64,000 bases of DNA from Aspidapion aeneum. Taxonomy: Eukaryota > Arthropoda > Insecta > Coleoptera > Brentidae. Below the pieces are notes generated by a model that was not told the origin of the DNA, made no database searches, and worked only from the letters and a program-made list of their open reading frames with translations. A program made the position numbers and the translations under genes. Positions 1 through 10,529 of the stretch are shown here, in pieces. The first letter of the stretch is position 1. The number at the start of each line of letters is the position of its first letter. The stretch lies in contig OY755040.1 in NCBI GenBank assembly GCA_963576565.1, positions 21,373,543-21,437,542 on the forward strand. The letters are read 5' to 3'.

Positions 1-394
1 CATTGAAAATTGGCAACCGTGGTTGTGGAAATGATCTTGTATTTGACCTCTGAACAATATTTTGTTGGCTAGGGTTGCCTACGTAATTGACAGGGTTGGC
101 CCTAAAAAGGTCGTAGTAAATACCCTTACATTCATAATAAAGGTTGTCAAAGTCTTTTCTAGTTTTATCCTGCTCGTCAAATGAAAGTTTAAACTCTTCG
201 AGAGAGCCAATAATTTGGTTATGAAAATTATAGAATTGAGCATGACATTCTTCGACGTCTTCATATCTGGATTTGAACAAAAAGTGAAACGCTGTATCCG
301 ACTTCGCTTTCAAAGCTACCTCGTGAGCTTCCGCCATTTGGTTGAAGCTCAAAAGCCTTTTGTCGCAAAGTTTTTTCTGTTTTTGCGTAGACAT
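1..394 (-). CDS. BEL/Pao-type retrotransposon gag, N-terminal part (cut by window edge)
   Basis: An open frame on the minus strand starts at an ATG at 394 and stays open for 131 codons to the left edge. The product is charged and helix-rich. It carries an FNQMAEAHE stretch near residue 17 and ends in PQPRLPIFN. A proline-rich linker followed by R/K-LP-I-x-F is how the DUF1759 gag region of BEL/Pao elements usually begins, after an N-terminal helical segment of about this length. Capsid, protease and reverse transcriptase would lie to the left, outside the window. No LTR or primer-binding site is recognised to the right of 394. Seen: the open frame and the motif. Inferred: the family. It could also be another gag-like or domesticated gene. 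Confidence 0.55.
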   Translation of the reverse strand, partial: MSTQKQKKLCDKRLLSFNQMAEAHEVALKAKSDTAFHFLFKSRYEDVEECHAQFYNFHNQIIGSLEEFKLSFDEQDKTRKDFDNLYYECKGIYYDLFRANPVNYVGNPSQQNIVQRSNTRSFPQPRLPIFN

Positions 395-598
395 TTTTGT
401 TTTTGAAAGTTAATTTGTTTTTAAAATTACTCAAAAAATGCTTAAAATATAGCTTAAAATATAACCCGAATTTTAGCAAAAATTAAACAATTTTATTATT
501 TTAATTTTATTAACTTTTTTCGAAAATTTTGAAATGAAATGTTTGTAAGTTTGTCTGTATGTTATTATTTGAACATATCCTTAAAAAAAAACTTTTAT
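395..598. other. AT-rich stretch upstream of gag-like frame
   Basis: Very AT-rich sequence. If the gag call is right, this should hold the leader and part of the LTR, but no TG...CA boundary or primer-binding site could be fixed. Confidence 0.3.
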
Positions 599-600
599 GT

Positions 601-672
601 CTCACCAAGGATTGAACCCCGCACCTTTCGATTCCAAGTCGCACACTCTGTGCATACGACTAGCGGTCCCGT
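601..672 (-). repeat. tRNA-like relic with B-box
   Basis: On the minus strand a perfect B-box core, GGGTTCAATCC (about 620-610), follows a tRNA-like anticodon-arm region reading GACTTGGAATCGAAAGG. The 5' half does not fold into a convincing D-arm and acceptor stem. It is most likely a decayed tRNA gene or a tRNA-derived SINE head. Confidence 0.3.
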
Positions 673-679
673 CTGAAAG

Positions 680-3600
680 TTTTTAAGAAACCTCGGTATT
701 CAAAGAAACAACGCGCGCAACGTGAGACCTTGGTGACGGCGACACTTGCACCTGCGCGTTAACGCGACACCTGTAAAATCGATAATTAAAGGAATTTAGA
801 TGGAAGAACCGCCTTAAATTTTCAGTTTCGGCGTATTGACGCCACTTTTACTGAAAATGTAATGAACAAAGCGATCAACTTTCTTTGATGAACTAGTAAA
901 CTATACGAAATATGTGCATTGGCTCTAGCTATTTTTGACTGGTAATAAACACTTCGATCAACTTTGAAGGAACATATCACCAACGGGCACCGTCAAACAA
1001 TATGGTCTGTTTCAAATTGAAATTGAAATAAATTTTGAAATTTGAAATAGAAAATAGAAATTTGGAATTTTTGTAGGAAATTGCTGAACCACAGGAGTCT
1101 AGGTAGTTTGGAAAACTATTAATTTGGGTCGAAGGGCCATTAAATGTGCGTGCAAGGGCTGAAAAATAACGGAATTTCCTTCGATAGGTCGCCGGTATTG
1201 GCTTCACAAGCACATTTAAAAATAATTGTCGGTATTGACGATTCAAAATGGAAAGTTACGATACATATGGAATTTTATATGAAAAGGCACCTACCTCGGA
1301 CTCTCTTGCAGCTCCAGTCGACGTTTAAACGTCCAGTTTTTTCACCTCAAATTCACTTTTTTCGGGAACGTGATTTTGCTAGTGTCTTGTTGTGACGGTG
1401 GTTCTTTGCGCTCTCATCGCGGCGCTGCTTGTCTTCCACGTGTCCGGTGCCGTGAAACCCCATATGCATATTTTAGAGCGCGAAAATTTAAACTATTTTA
1501 AACGCGCAGAAAAGGAAAAGAAAATGAAAATTAGGAAATTTCTTGCTTGCACCAACAACAGGTTTAATTAAAACTTCAAAAAAAATATTCAATTATGGTT
1601 ACCGGTGCTGTCGCAAATGTAATTGTGTGTTGGAAAATTGTAAAATTTGTCAAGTAATTTTGTTTTTTTAAACTGACTCTAAATATTGTATTTTTCTTAG
1701 TTTATGACTATTTATTCTAGTGGCAATTTTATTGTAAAGTTTAATTGTATACTTTTGTCAAATAAATATATTTTTAAATAAATGTGTAATACCAAAGTCT
1801 ATATTTTTAAATCAAAATGTCTTGAAAATTAATGGGCACAATTAGGGGGGCTGGGGGTTTACCGCCCTACATGAAATGCGTATACATTTCAGGGACAAAC
1901 TGACCCAAGTCCATAAACATTTCTGAATGCAATACAAATACTATTGAATAACCAAAACTTTTGCATTTTGTAACAAATTTTTGGCCTTTGGCGCCCCTTT
2001 TTTTCTTTAAATGATTTTTTTTTCTAAACATTTACTTTGGTGTATAATTTTTTCAGATATACTAATTTCTGTAAAAGTTCCGGCTTTATTTTTTTGTTAA
2101 TCTCTGCATCATGATTTTTCCGAAGAGGACTTAATTTATCTAAACTTTTTTTCTGTCACAATTTCTTTAAAATTTTTAGTAGCTTTTTAAGTTTTGCAAA
2201 GTTTTTCTTCTGCAGTACGAATTTTCCAAGAAGTTCCTAATAAATTTTTAAAAAATTTTCGGTTCGGCACAAATTTTTTTTGTTACCTATTATATGTATG
2301 ATTTTTCCCTTAACTTTTTGCCATCAGCACAATGTTTTTAAATTTTCTAGTAGTTGTTTTTTAATATTGCAATGTCACCCCTCCCCTGTAGTTTTATTTT
2401 TAGCAATATATATACCTAATATTATAGATATTAGGCCTAGATGGCAAAAAGGGCCTACTTGCCGGACCTATGGTTACCCCCCACCATTCATACTATTAGG
2501 CTTGAGCTCAAACCGCCCCCGCCCAAAGGGCCTGACTAGTCCTTATATTTTTATTTCCACCAAAAAAAAACTGAAAATAAGTGTTTAGTCTCAAAAATAA
2601 GCTAAACAAACATTTATAAACTAACAAGAAATTAGACCTTTCTTCCCCCAATGACTCTTATTTTCCAAAAGGTTTTTCTTCCAAAAAAATAATAAACATC
2701 GAAGTGAGGTTATGTCACCTACATAACCTCATAAACACAGCGGTTTTTTTTAGCGAAAAACGCCATGACGCAAAAATCGGCAATTTGATTTATGTCATGT
2801 TTTCAATAAATTTAATTTTAATCAAGAAATGCAAGTCGTATGTTGACCTTTTTTGATATATTTCTTATATTAAAGATAAACAAGCTCGAATTTCACCAGA
2901 ATTGTTCACGAAAATATGTTAAGAAATTCATAATTTCCGCGTATTTTAAAAAATCCGCTGCAAGAAAGGCGGAAAAACCGGCACCTTCACCAAAAAATTA
3001 ATTCCGCGCGGATAATATGCCTCGTGGACGGGCGCCTTTATTCAAGCTGTATATGCTAAACGTAAAAGACAACCCTCGCACAAGTTTGCCGATATGTTGA
3101 ATTTTAAATAAACCCAAACGTATGGCTTGGATAAATTAAAGGGACTAATAATGTGTCAGTGGGTAGTCATTTTTTATTAATGGTTTTAATACGCTTTATC
3201 TATATATCTCTAACCTATCGACTGCAGTGTCTCAATGAACAGGGTTGGAAGCGCAAACAAAGTGTCACTGATATTGCGGTAAAAAGCTGAGTAGCCCACA
3301 AAGTTGTTTTTTCTTATTTTTTACGAACTAGTGGATAAAATTTTAAAAATTACGTTAAATGCAGAGGCCAATTAATTTAAAACTCTGCTAGAAATTTTTG
3401 TTATTCGAAATTTAAAATTCCAGCACAACTCAAAATAATTTATTAATTTAAGTCAAACCCCACTCGTTTTCTTTTTCCATAAATTCAATAATGATTGCCT
3501 AAGGGCAGTAATTTAAATAAACCAAGTAATTTGTGGGATATTTCTGAGAACACAATTTCATAATTACCACCGAAAATAAAAATAGTAGCCAAAGAGTGGA
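680..3600. other. No gene recognised; one short hairpin
   Basis: Only short open frames without recognisable motifs. A small perfect hairpin lies at 2705-2731, with arms TGAGGTTATGT and its complement and a 5-nt loop. Low-complexity T-rich stretches dominate 1980-2350. If the reductase gene continues to the left, this is intron. Confidence 0.4.
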
Positions 3601-4143
3601 AAAAATTTATTAAATTTATCTAGACGTTATAAGAAATTGGCGACAAGAAAACCGCTGGCAGTGTGGCAATAAAAAAAACCATAGGGGTTAAATAAAAGGT
3701 TACAAAAACCTGACTGGCAACAGTAACAATACATGAATTTCAAAGAAAAATAGAAGGAAATTTCTCTATTTATATCCATTTTTTGGAATATCCCAGTGCA
3801 GGCTGAAAATAAACAATAGATATACATAATCAAACAAACGCACCTGAGTAAACCTTATGTAGCACCAATATCATATGTTCATAAGCCATGAGTTTTTCTT
3901 CAACTACCAGTTGAGAGTCAAAACGCGCAGGTGCAGTAAGAGACCTGATTGTTTATAAGAAGTAAAAAGGTTAACTGTCTTATAGGCAGAAGTGTTCGCC
4001 ATCACCAAGGAGGCTTTACTGCCCGAGATTGTAATGGCCAAGGGCTACGTATTTCGAAAGCCAACTTACATTTAAGGCCATAAAAGCATTAAAAGAAAAT
4101 ATTTATAATATTTAGTGTATAGAGGTAGCAAGAAGCCAAAACA
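3601..4143. other. No gene recognised
   Basis: A 68-codon open frame on the minus strand (3627-3833) follows a plausible TTTTCAG acceptor, but its product has no recognisable motif and does not fit the next part of a fatty acyl-CoA reductase. Nothing else was seen. Confidence 0.3.
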
Positions 4144-5695
4144 TGTTGCTACGGAACTAAGCCAACTTATATTGATGGGTGACAACAACAAAAATCACAA
4201 TGACGGGAGACCCGTATGCAGAAATGACATAGGCGTGCGCAAAAATGACATAAGCGTGTGCAAAACGTTTTGCACACAGCGTTCGCAAAATGCCATTTTC
4301 AGATCGTGTTCTCCGTGCGCAAAACCCCCTTTTACAAGACATTCGTATAAAATAGTTGTTTAAACAACAAGGTTTGAAAACGACTCTTTGCACACGATCG
4401 AGACAGTCGAGGGAGTGTGCAAAGAGGTTTTTAAACGAGTTTTTTACAATATTTTTTATACGACTGCTAATAAAGAAAGAAAAATCAAATTTTAATTTAA
4501 CTTGTTTTTATTTCCGACATTTTTACAACAAAACTTTAAAAATTCAACAATTTTTTGACGTATCTAATCAACAAAACATACGAGCAGTGACGGTTGCTAC
4601 GGAACTAAGCCAACTTATATTGTTGGGTGACAACAACAAAAATCACAATGACGGGAGACCCGTATGCAGAAATGACATAGGCGTCCGCAAAAATGACATA
4701 AGCGTGTGCAAAACGTTTTGCACACAGCGTTCGCAAAATGCCATTTTCAGATCGTGTTCTCCGTGCGCAAAACCCCCTTTTACAAGACAGTCGTATAAAA
4801 TAGTTGTTTAAACAACAAGGTTTGAAAACGACTCTTTGCACACGATCGAGACAGTCGAGGGAGTGTGCAAAGAGGTTTTCAAACGAGTTTTTTACAATAT
4901 TTTTTATACGACTGCTAATAAAGAAAGAAAAATCAAATTTTAATTTAACTTGTTTTTATTTCCGACATTTTTACAACAAAACTTTAAAAATTCAACAATT
5001 TTTTGACGTATCTAATCAACAAAACATACGAGCAGTGACGGTTGCTCCGGAACTAAGCCAACTTATATTGATGGGTGACAACAACAAAAATCACAATGAC
5101 GGGAGACCCGTATGCAGAAACGACATAGGCGTCCGCAAAAATGACATAAGCGTGTGCAAAACGTTTTGCACACAGCGTGCGCAAAATGCCATTTACAGAT
5201 CGTGTTCTCCGTGGGCAAAACCCCCTTTTACAAGACAGTCGTATAAAATAGTTGTTTAAACAACAAGGTTTGAAAACGACTCTTTGCACACGATCGAGAC
5301 AGTCGAGGGAGTGTGCAAAGAGGTTTTAAAACGAGTTTTTTACAATATTTTTTATACGACTGCTAATAAAGAAAGAAAAATCCAATTTTAATTTAACTTG
5401 TTTTTATTTCCGACATTTTTACAACAAAACTTTAAAAATTCAACAATTTTTTGACGTATCTAATCAACAAAACATACGAGCAGTGACGGTTGCTACGGAA
5501 CTAAGCCAACTTATATTGTTGGGTGACAACAACAAAAATCACAATGACGGGAGACCCGTATGCAGAAATGACATAGGCGTCCGAAAAATTACATAAGCGT
5601 GTGCAAAACGTTTTGCACACAGCGTGCGCAAAATGCCATTTACAGATCGTGTTCTCCGTGGGCAAAACCCCCTTTTACAAGACAGTCGTATAAAA
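4144..5695. repeat. 448-bp satellite array, about 3.5 units
   Basis: The same sequence recurs at exact 448-bp steps: 4144, 4592, 5040 and 5488. The last unit stops after about 208 bp. Units differ by a few substitutions. Each holds a 22-bp perfect palindrome (arms GTGTGCAAAAC, at 4256-4277 in unit 1). It also has a hairpin with 12-bp arms CTCTTTGCACAC and a 19-nt spacer (4384-4426). Direct sub-repeats of ATGACATA(A/G)GCGTG(C/T)GCAAAA lie beside the palindrome. The core GTGTGCAAA therefore occurs at least four times per unit. Frames of up to 151 codons are open on both strands, but 448 is not a multiple of three and the product changes frame between units, so coding is unlikely. Confidence 0.9.
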
Positions 5696-6009
5696 AAACA
5701 TTACAGCATCTTCTAGAAGCCAGAATAAGGCAACATGTTTTGGAATCTAACACTGTGAAAAAATCAGCTTATAGTGATACGATAAGTAAAAAGCGGCCTA
5801 CAATTCCTAGATGCGTTTTTTTATTGGGTGGACTGGGCACAATGTCCAGGTTTTTTAAAAAGGCTTTATAAGGCAAAGTTTTAGCGCAATTGTTCCAATC
5901 AATTTCCATGCATTTTGATATTACCTATGTTCCTGGTCAAGATTAAAGAGGATATTTTAAAACAACATTTGCAATAATTATTTCTTAATTAAACAAAATA
6001 AGGCCTTAC
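5696..6009. other. Unassigned sequence after the satellite
   Basis: No gene recognised. A short plus-strand stretch near 5890-5945 reads FDITYVPGQD and then a stop. This resembles the end of a Ty3/gypsy RNase H domain but is too short to call. Confidence 0.25.
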
Positions 6010-6119
6010 CGATACAAGGTCTAAACAATGCTACTGGCAAATTTTTTCCCTTGGTAATAAGCAAGTTTTCTGATATCGCTTTGGTAAAGGAATATGTATT
6101 TGGCCATCTACCAATAAAT
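6010..6119 (-). CDS. Fatty acyl-CoA reductase, exon 5 (YxxxK active site)
   Basis: The minus-strand exon is bounded by a TTTTTTTAG acceptor (6121-6120) and a GTAAGG donor starting at 6009. It continues the split arginine codon of exon 4 and ends in phase 1. The product reads IGRWPNTYSFTKAISENL and then LPVALFRPCI. The PNTYxFTKA block is the hallmark of insect fatty acyl-CoA reductases. Tyr209 and Lys213 of the reconstructed protein form the YxxxK catalytic pair of the SDR-type NAD-binding domain, and RPxI is the usual sequence that follows. The next exon, expected to encode the substrate-side part of this domain and then the FAR_C domain, was not found in the 6 kb to the left. Confidence 0.85.
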
Positions 6120-6621
6120 CTAAAAAAATATATAATTAGGTATACGAGGATTGTTAACAATTTAGTATTTTAACTACTACCATTTGGGCATGACTTTCCT
6201 GTCAAATTTTGTTTCATCAGGAAAATAATTTAGAGTTAAGGTAGCAAAAAGAAGCATTTACAAACGCAGACACATACTCAAAAAGCGACATACCAAATAA
6301 AAAAGTAGCTCTTGGAGTTTCGGACAGGACCTGATTAAAACTTGAAAAATTAAACTCGTAAAAAATGCACTATTTCTTTTATACTTTGTGTTCTAAAATT
6401 CTACATCCACATCCAAAAGAAATTCTAATGAGTTCCCTTAGGCAATAATGAAATAGACATGTGAGATATGTAAAAAGGAACAAAAATAGGATAATAGTGG
6501 TTTAAAAATGCTCGTTTGAATGTCTACAAATATTATAGAAAGAATAGTAGACTTTGGCAACAACATTTCAGATTTCATTGTCTTTATTTATCATCAAGAC
6601 GACTGAAATTTTGATTAGTAA

Positions 6622-7719
6622 CCCAGCAAACATTGACCTGCTGGTACTTTACTAATATTGTACTTTACCTGCTGGCAACTGCTGGCATCGGCAACTATAT
6701 GCATTATTTTTATTATTTTTGTATTGTGTAATTTGCATATTATTTAAAAGTAAAAAAACGCAACATTTTAGCACTTTATTTTTAATACCAAAAAAAGTTA
6801 TACTTTATTTTTGAAGAATGACAAGTGCAGCCAGAATTAATGGCAAAAAAACATTTTAAAAGTATATTTACAGAGCTGCTTTAAAAGCACTTTATTTTAG
6901 TACAAAAAAACTAAACATTTTACTGTGAAAATAAAATATTCAGAAAAAAATATTTTAATAACATTTTGAAGAAGGTACTTTTAAAGTATATTTAATTTAT
7001 TTTAAAGTTTAAAAGTTTTACTGCAAAATTAATATAACAGTGATAAAACATTTTAAACGTATTTTTAAACAGTTGCTTTTAAAGCACTTTATTTTAGTAC
7101 AAAAATATTAAATATTTTACTGTGAAAATAAAATATTTACAAAAAAACTGACAAGTTGATGTTTGCCGTCTTTGTCACTAGATGGCAAACACTAGTCAAC
7201 ATTTTACAGGTACACTAAGGAATGTCAAGCTTAAGAATGTGAATGATTTTACTTATTTTTAAATTGATGTGGACTGTTCTATAATCTTTGGATACATCCT
7301 CATCTGATACGAAAAGGAATATTAAAGATCCTTATATAATGATCAAATATTTCTTTCCGTAAATATGAGACATGGGTGACGTAATGTCCTTCCAATATAT
7401 ACAATAAAAGAAGTTCCTTTGTACTACTAAAAAAAATAATAAAATACAATGCTTTAAAAGTACAGGTTGTTTTAAAAAATATATAAAAACTTAGTTTTTT
7501 TTGTACTTACTAAAAATATGACGAAAATACATTGTATTAAAAGTACATGCTTTTGTGTACAAAAAGGTTTTAACAAAAATTACTTTAAAAGTACAGTGTT
7601 TTTTGTATTAAAATATATACTTGCTGGCCTGATTCAGGTACTTAGTACTTTGCCGTTATGGGCTGCAGTGAAAGCCAGTACTTAAAAAGTACTTTTTTTT
7701 GTAATCCATGTTTGCTGGG
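6622..7719. mobile_element. Inverted-repeat element with CCCAGCAAAC ends
   Basis: The outer ends CCCAGCAAACATTGA (6622) and TCCATGTTTGCTGGG (to 7719) are inverted copies of each other. The body is AT-rich and holds repeated AAAGTAC/GTACTTT motifs. A block reading AAAGCACTTTATTTTAGTAC occurs near 6885 and again near 7085. A hairpin around 7150-7205 has TTTGCC/GGCAAA arms. There is no coding capacity. A target duplication could not be decided, and the superfamily is unknown. It lies in intron 4 of the reductase gene. Confidence 0.6.
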
Positions 7720-8257
7720 AAGTACCTCTAAAAGTCTTTAAGTGTAAATCAACGTTAGTTTCCACCTGAAAACCATTTGAGATACTTACTATCCGAAACC
7801 TCTGTCGTGTTTAGAATAAATAAGGACAATTGAAGTCCAAAATGTTGTTTCTACTCAATCATTGTCTACAATGTTTCACCCATAGATTTCACATACCCTA
7901 TGGAGACGTCTTAATATCGAACCAGAGATATCAGCGCATATTAATAGAATGCACCATAAAACAATAATGATGATTCATGATAATGATTTATATCTCAGCT
8001 TGCAGTTCAACTTTAAGTGATTTTTAACCGCTGTATGCCTAGTCCTCCAAAAAGGTTACCTATCATTTGGGTGAGACACTGATAAGATCTTCTAAATCAA
8101 TCTCGGTTACCGAAAATCCTCTAGAGCATTCGATCTCTTCTATTAGTCCTATGCTGCCCATGTGTGCTCCTAGTCAGCAGTGACCCGTAAAAACCCGCTC
8201 ACTATATGGATCTCCTGTCTGGTAGGTCCAGTAATGTTTATTTTTATTTGCCGCTCA

Positions 8258-8259
<2 letters not shown>
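7720..8259. other. Intron sequence, nothing recognised
   Basis: Part of reductase intron 4. No motifs, repeats or open frames worth noting. Confidence 0.4.

Positions 8260-8355
<96 letters not shown>
8260..8355. repeat. (TA)n microsatellite, about 95 bp
   Basis: An almost pure TA/AT run. It abuts the 3' end of the retrotransposon relic at 8356-8911 (minus strand) and is best read as that element's expanded 3' tail, because the related copy at 25438-26193 ends in a short run of the same kind. Confidence 0.9.
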
Positions 8356-8356
<1 letters not shown>

Positions 8357-8911
8357 TATATTTATCGGTTCAATTTCACAACGTTCTACGTCTTCCGATA
8401 CCCAATCTCCACTCGTTTCTGTTTGCTCATAATTCATCATCTAGGCCTCTTATTCTTATTTCACTGTCTATTCCTTCTCTCCAGTTTCTCCTTGGCCGTC
8501 CTCGTTTTCTTCGGCCAGTTGGTTTCCATTGTAGTATTTGTTTAGGTAGTCTTTCATTATTCATTCTTTGTACATGTCCGTACCACACCTGTTGTTTTGT
8601 TCTTATATCATCCAATAAAGTACGTTCACCCACTGTCATAATTTATCTTATTCTTTGATTTGTAACTCTTTCTCTTTTTGATTTCCCTGCTGCTCTTCTC
8701 CAAGAGTCCATCTCCGTACCGGAAAGCATTTTTTCTGTTCTATCCTTGATTGGCCATACTTCTGAGCCGTCTGTAATAATACTTTTTACAATGGTGTTAT
8801 ATATAAGCTTTTTGTTATGTTTTGATATACTTTGGTTCCAAATTATTCCATTTAATAAAGTTATTGCTTTTCTTCCTTGTACGTTTCAATCTTGTATAGC
8901 TTTGTCTAGAA
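8356..8911 (-). pseudogene. Non-LTR retrotransposon, 5'-truncated copy (RT C-terminus)
   Basis: The minus-strand sequence matches the copy at 25438-26193 along its length. An intact 70-codon stretch (8427-8639) reads VWYGHVQRMNNERLPKQIL and then a basic GRRKRGRPRR patch. This is the C-terminal region of RTE-like endonuclease/reverse-transcriptase proteins of insects. A stop codon replaces the Trp that follows LDDEL in the other copy, and the upstream frame is broken. Similarity starts abruptly at about 8911, as expected for 5' truncation. The assignment to the RTE side of non-LTR elements is from memory of similar C-termini. Confidence 0.75.
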
Positions 8912-9038
8912 CACTAGACGCTCATAATTCTGCTTGGCGAAATAATAAAGCCGACCGACTACCTACTTTTAAAGCGTATGTTTATTGTAAAAAATTAATT
9001 AACGATAAATAGATTAAAAGTTTAAAATTTTAACTAAC

Positions 9039-9139
9039 CTAGGAGCAATACCAATTAATATTTCACTTTTCATTTCTTCAACCATTTTAATAATTAACTC
9101 TGGATTAACTGGGGGGTCATAAAATTTCTCCTCTATGAC
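9039..9139 (-). CDS. Fatty acyl-CoA reductase, exon 4
   Basis: A 101-bp minus-strand exon with acceptor TTGTTAG (9141-9140) and donor GTTAGT starting at 9038. It begins in phase 0 and ends after two bases of an Arg codon completed in exon 5. The product starts VIEEKFYDPPVNPELI. The (I)EE-x-FY-PP block after the STAYSNC strand is conserved in fatty acyl-CoA reductases. A helix (KMVEEMKSEIL) and a short GIAPR stretch follow, matching the usual spacing before the WPNTY block. Confidence 0.85.
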
Positions 9140-10358
9140 CTAACAAAAAAATTACATTAGACATTTTTTAATACCGGCACTATGAGACCAGCTAAAAGTT
9201 ACTTTTCCATTCTTGGATTAACTTTAGGTCTACCAATACCTTCGTATTCATGCAAGTAACCTTCGAGTTATATTTGTGAAAACAGAGAAGTTGAGTTGCT
9301 AGAATAGTAAAACGAGAAGTTCTTTGGGTTTTACGATTAAATAAGACAAAAAGATAATCACGTCTAAATCAACAATAGTTAAGGAATATTGCTTCTATGG
9401 AATCTAGGCACGGATTTCTTTACATCAAAATTGGTAGCTAATGCTTGTTATAAAAAATCACTGTACCATGCGTTTGTCATGATCCTATTCTTGGTGGCAA
9501 CATTGTTTTCTTACCTTAAACTGTTTCAAAGCAGTTTATAAACAACCGGTGTTGCCAGGTGAAATTTGAACAAAGCACTTCATTACAGAAAAAAAAACAG
9601 TAGATATTTTACATTGGCAGCCGGTTAAAACAGGACAGAGCATTCTCCAAATGGAAAGTAGAAGAAAAATCAGAAGAGAAATCAGCGTTTCATTAATGGC
9701 TCGTCTGTCCTTCTGTTGGGATTTCAAAATCGGTTCTAGACCTAACCCTGGTTGATCGCAAACATATGCTAACCGGTCCAGACACTAACATTTTCCAAAA
9801 AGTAGTTTCTCACTAAACAGTTATTGGAAATTTTGTCAAAAAGTAGTTTTTTTTAAAACAAATAAAATAAATTTAAAAATTATTTTGGAAAATGGGAAAA
9901 TGTAAGAATATTTGTCAGTTTTTTTTTTATTCTACTAAATAAACAAAATTGCAAACCTAAACCGGTAACCGGCGGCGGTAAGTTGGTCCTGCGGCAAATT
10001 GGGTCTTCGGCGAGTTGGATCGGCGGCGAATTATTTCATTCCCTTATTTAGCCGCCCTATTTCATATTTAGGAGCAATCTGAAGGACATAGAGATGTGAG
10101 AAGAAAAATGGTAGAGGAAATAAAAATGGCCCAGCGGCTTCGACAAAGAAAAATGAGAAGGAAGCGTGTATAGAAGTATGACAGAAAGGGTTCACGAAGT
10201 CTCCTTCTTATTGGCCTTAGGACTGATCCAATGATCACACTATCTTAATATGGCACAATTTTTTTAATATCTTATATAAACTAAAGACCATCAATACATT
10301 TTAACGATTGATTAATATCAGTCAAATTTATCAAGGGCCTGTAATACAAAATATTTAC
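9140..10358. other. Reductase intron 3, with a GC-rich degenerate minisatellite
   Basis: Mostly AT-rich and featureless. At about 9958-10035 a short GC-rich block repeats GGCGGC(G)AATT-, GGCAAATTGG- and GGCGAGTTGG-like words. These resemble the ends of the palindromic element at 20785-21995 and the block at 62681-62765. Confidence 0.45.
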
Positions 10359-10529
10359 CTTATTTAGGCAGTTAGAATAAGCTGTAGACACTAAAATAAA
10401 AGCTTCTAACGCTGTTGTCATCTTCATGATTTCTAATAGTTCTGACGTTCCATTAACGTTTGTCATTACGGAGTCGTATAATTTGGCATCCATGTTTAGT
10501 GAAGCACCGCAATGAAAAACTATGTTTAT
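10359..10529 (-). CDS. Fatty acyl-CoA reductase, exon 3
   Basis: A 171-bp minus-strand exon (57 codons, phase 0 at both ends). The acceptor is GTTCTAAG (AG at 10531-10530) and the donor is GTAAAT from 10358. The product contains NIVFHCGASLN, then TNVNGTSELLE, and ends LVSTAYSNCLNK. The IVFH, NVNGT-x-x-LLE and VSTAYSNC blocks are the central Rossmann strands of fatty acyl-CoA reductases. The usual HxAA-T-x-x-F-D-E segment is here HCGASLNMDAK, a noticeable deviation close to the substrate side. The start fits without gap to exon 2, which ends FLQEN. Confidence 0.88.

Noticed and set aside
3627..3833. Minus-strand frame after a TTTTCAG acceptor as reductase exon 6
   Set aside because: The product lacks the GW-x-DN and VPVD segments expected after exon 5, and no donor fits.
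4144..5695. Self-cleaving ribozyme (hammerhead) in the satellite
   Set aside because: Hairpins are present, but no CTGATGA/GAAA catalytic core with flanking stems was found.
4144..5695. CRISPR-like array
   Set aside because: Units are 448 bp and identical throughout, with no short repeats separated by unique spacers; the genome is eukaryotic.
4115..5871. Open frames of 78-151 codons on both strands in the 448-bp array
   Set aside because: They recur only because the repeat recurs. The period is not a multiple of three, both strands are equally open, and no domain is visible.
5880..5945. FDITYVPGQD resembling the end of a Ty3/gypsy RNase H
   Set aside because: Only about 10 residues, followed by a stop. 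The flanking codons show no RT or RNase H sequence.
8206..8658. Open frame of 150 codons with a long Ile-Tyr run
   Set aside because: It reads through the TA microsatellite and the antisense strand of the retrotransposon relic.
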